Assembly: GCF_947488565.1 (NCBI RefSeq) | Contig: NZ_CANKZC010000001.1 | Location: forward strand, 496,001 to 560,000 | From: an uncultured Psychrobacter sp. | Lineage (GTDB): Bacteria > Pseudomonadota > Gammaproteobacteria > Pseudomonadales > Moraxellaceae | Length of the DNA: 64,000 nucleotides | Reading direction: 5' to 3' | Shown here: one piece after another, positions 62,072-64,000 of the stretch | How positions within the stretch are numbered: the first letter of the stretch is position 1 | How the letters are laid out: every line of letters starts with the position of its first letter | Made by a program: the position numbers and the translations under genes | Notes under the pieces: generated by a model | Databases searched by the model: none | Seen by the model: only the letters and a program-made list of their open reading frames with translations | What the model was told of the DNA's origin: nothing

Positions 62072-63712
62072 ATGCAAAAATCACTCTTCAAATTTACTTT
62101 GTTGGCTACGGTTATTTTAGGTATCAGCGCTTGTAGCGGCGACAACAAAACCACTGATGAATCCGCTGCTAGCTCAGATGCCAAAGCGGCTAAAACATTG
62201 CTTTATTGCTCAGAAGGCAGCCCTGCTGGCTTCGATCCAGCACAGTATACTTCTGGTACTGACTTTGATGCCAGCGCCTACCCTATCTATAACGGCTTGG
62301 TAGAATTCAAAAGAGCTGACACCGAGATTCAACCAGGGCTGGCTGAAAGCTGGGATATTAGCGAAGACGGCAAAACCTATACCTTTAATCTACGTAAAGG
62401 GGTCAAATTTGGTAAAACAGACTACTTTACCCCAACCCGCGACTTTAACGCTGATGACGTTGTCTTTACGCTAGAACGTATCACCAATCCAGACTTTGAG
62501 TTCAACAAAGCCTATCCTGCTGAATTCCCATATTCGGTTGGTATGGGGCTGCCTGATATCATCTCTGATATCGAAAAGGTTGACGACTATACGGTAAAAG
62601 TTACCCTCAGCGAGACCAACGCACCGTTTTTACAGAACCTAGCGATGGCCTTTGCTTACATCAACTCTGCTGAATACGCAGATCAGCTAATGGCTGCAGA
62701 CAATGCCGCTGATATCAATACTAAACCTGTTGGTACCGGACCTTTCGTCTTTACTTCTTATCAAAAAGACGCGCAAATTCGCTATACCAAAAACCCAGAC
62801 TATTGGAACAAAGATGATATTCACATCGATAACCTAGTGTTTGTCATTACCAAAGATTCAGCGGTTCGCGCCCAAAAAGTTCAAGCTGGTGAATGCCATG
62901 TGTCCGCCTACCCTAAGCCTGCTGAAATCGACTCTGTCAAAAAATCTGGTAAGGCCACGGTGCTTGATCAGCCTGGCTTCAACGTCGGCTATGTGGGCTA
63001 CAATGTCGAAAAACCGAAGCTTAGTGACCTAAAAGTTCGCCAAGCATTGGATATGGCCATCAACAAAGACGCTATTATCAATGCGGTTTATCAAAGTGAG
63101 GGACTCAAAGCGACCAATCCTATGCCGCCAACACAGTGGGGTTATGATGAGTCGCTTAAAGACGCTTCTTATGATGTTGAAAAAGCCAAAGCGCTCATCA
63201 AAGAAGCCGGCGCTGATAATCTTGAAATTGACCTATGGTATATGCCAGTTCAACGCCCATACAACCCTAATGCCAAGCTCATGGCTGAGATGCTACAAGC
63301 AGATTGGGCGAAGATTGGCGTCGATACCAAGCTTGTCACTTATGAATGGGGCGAGTACCTAAATCGAGCTGCTAAAGGTGAGCACGATGTTATTTTAGCT
63401 GGCTGGACTGGTGACAATGGTGATCCAGATAACTGGCTTGGCACGTTATTATCTTGCGATGCTGTCGGTGGTAACAACTACTCACGCTGGTGTAATAAGG
63501 ACTTTGACAGTTTAGTGACCAACGCCCGCCAGATTACCAATCAAGATGATCGCGTCAGTGATTATGTACAAGCTCAGCAGATATTCAAAGAGCAGCTGCC
63601 TTGGACGACGATGGCGCATTCGGTGGTGACCGTATTCACAGCACCAAACGTTGTCGATTATAAGATTAGTCCACTGGGTTCAATACGCTTCGATAGTGTC
63701 AAGGTTGAATAA
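62072..63712 (+). CDS. dipeptide-type ABC transporter substrate-binding lipoprotein
   Basis: A 546-residue SBP_bac_5 family lipoprotein: lipobox ISAC (C21), acidic linker, then TLLYCSEGSPAGFDPAQYTS, RKGVKFGKTDYFTPTRDFNA, NNYSRWCNKDFDSLV and DNGDPDNWLGTLL, typical of DppA-like binding proteins. It likely binds dipeptides or related small peptides and feeds the permease that follows, whose start is at 63877. Spacing of 160 bases with a terminator between the genes suggests differential expression of the binding protein. Confidence 0.93.
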   Translation: MQKSLFKFTLLATVILGISACSGDNKTTDESAASSDAKAAKTLLYCSEGSPAGFDPAQYTSGTDFDASAYPIYNGLVEFKRADTEIQPGLAESWDISEDGKTYTFNLRKGVKFGKTDYFTPTRDFNADDVVFTLERITNPDFEFNKAYPAEFPYSVGMGLPDIISDIEKVDDYTVKVTLSETNAPFLQNLAMAFAYINSAEYADQLMAADNAADINTKPVGTGPFVFTSYQKDAQIRYTKNPDYWNKDDIHIDNLVFVITKDSAVRAQKVQAGECHVSAYPKPAEIDSVKKSGKATVLDQPGFNVGYVGYNVEKPKLSDLKVRQALDMAINKDAIINAVYQSEGLKATNPMPPTQWGYDESLKDASYDVEKAKALIKEAGADNLEIDLWYMPVQRPYNPNAKLMAEMLQADWAKIGVDTKLVTYEWGEYLNRAAKGEHDVILAGWTGDNGDPDNWLGTLLSCDAVGGNNYSRWCNKDFDSLVTNARQITNQDDRVSDYVQAQQIFKEQLPWTTMAHSVVTVFTAPNVVDYKISPLGSIRFDSVKVE

Positions 63713-63761
63713 CCTGAACTGATAAAGTCCGGTACGACATACACGATTGTTTAATTCGTAT

Positions 63762-63797
63762 TCGGCTAGGTCAGACCCTCTGCTCTAGCCGATTTTA
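63762..63797 (+). terminator. attenuating terminator after the binding-protein gene
   Basis: TCGGCTAG, 15-base loop, CTAGCCGA and TTTT. It lies before the permease start, so it may limit read-through. Confidence 0.75.
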
Positions 63798-63876
63798 TAT
63801 AAACTAACTGTTTTGTCACGGGCACTCTTTTCACTGTCAACACTCTAATCATTGAACCACAACTATTGAGCAGCCC

Positions 63877-64000
63877 ATGCTACTTTATATTTTGCGTCGT
63901 ATTGCCATTTTAATTCCTGTCTACCTTGGCTTAACGCTATCAACCTTTACCCTGATTCGTCTCGTCCCTGGCGATGCCGTTGAGATTATGATGGGTGAGC
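63877..64000 (+). CDS. ABC transporter permease, DppB-like, 3' partial
   Basis: The reading frame from ATG 63877 is open to the window edge: LLYILRRIAILIPVYLGLTL then FTLIRLVPGDAVEIMMGE. This is the standard N-terminus of DppB/OppB-type permeases, whose first helix and RLVPGDA segment are well conserved. It continues beyond the window. Confidence 0.85.
   Translation, partial: MLLYILRRIAILIPVYLGLTLSTFTLIRLVPGDAVEIMMGE

Overview
The window looks like chromosomal DNA of a gammaproteobacterium of the family Moraxellaceae, most probably Psychrobacter. This is an inference from gene content, protein style and moderately AT-rich composition; no database search was run. Supporting content includes an AcnB-type aconitase, a TAXI-type TRAP transporter with DUF1850, an arsenosugar-type gene cluster, an ethanolamine operon without shell genes and short dispersed intergenic repeats. 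About 50 protein genes, two tRNA-Asn genes and one tRNA-Ser gene are supported. No phage, transposase, CRISPR array or rRNA was seen.

Layout. 1-2.2 kb: the end of a tellurium-resistance (Ter)-associated biosynthetic module (StiP-like and CitE/HpcH-like proteins). 2.2-7 kb: an alpha/beta hydrolase, a PaaG-like enoyl-CoA hydratase, a PACE-type efflux protein and a solitary AT-rich OLD-family ATPase-nuclease, separated from acnB by a 28-bp perfect inverted repeat. 7-16.7 kb: acnB, a carboxymuconolactone decarboxylase-like protein, lipA, a TAXI-TRAP transporter operon and an MTA phosphorylase. 16.9-20.3 kb: a minus-strand arsenosugar-type cluster (arsS, DUF547, two glycosyltransferases). 20.6-28 kb: a lipoprotein amidohydrolase, a lysophospholipase-like hydrolase, dapD, queE, an EmrE-like transporter and two tandem TRIC channels. 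28-37.9 kb: recJ, three small uncharacterised genes, two tandem HisC-like aminotransferases, uvrB and a Dps-like protein.

38-46.2 kb: a CDF transporter, a thioesterase, and a minus-strand membrane-lipid gene set (SDR, FAD oxidoreductase, DUF1365, GlcG/HbpS-like, Cfa-like methyltransferase, DUF2177). 46.7-54 kb: an aspartate aminotransferase, two tRNA-Asn genes, a ribbon-helix-helix-like protein, a lipoprotein, tRNA-Ser, a GAPDH/E4PDH family enzyme and a PIF1-like helicase. 54.4-61.7 kb: ethanolamine catabolism (aldehyde dehydrogenase, alcohol dehydrogenase, permease, EutB, EutC, DUF779). 62-64 kb: a dipeptide-type ABC transporter running off the right edge.

The ethanolamine genes make a coherent pathway: import, cleavage to acetaldehyde and ammonia, then oxidation or reduction of the aldehyde in the cytosol with no microcompartment. 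The minus-strand lipid genes resemble sets that modify unsaturated membrane fatty acids. These two sets, the arsenosugar-type cluster and the lone OLD gene are the most interesting parts. I did not find a convincing wholly undescribed system.
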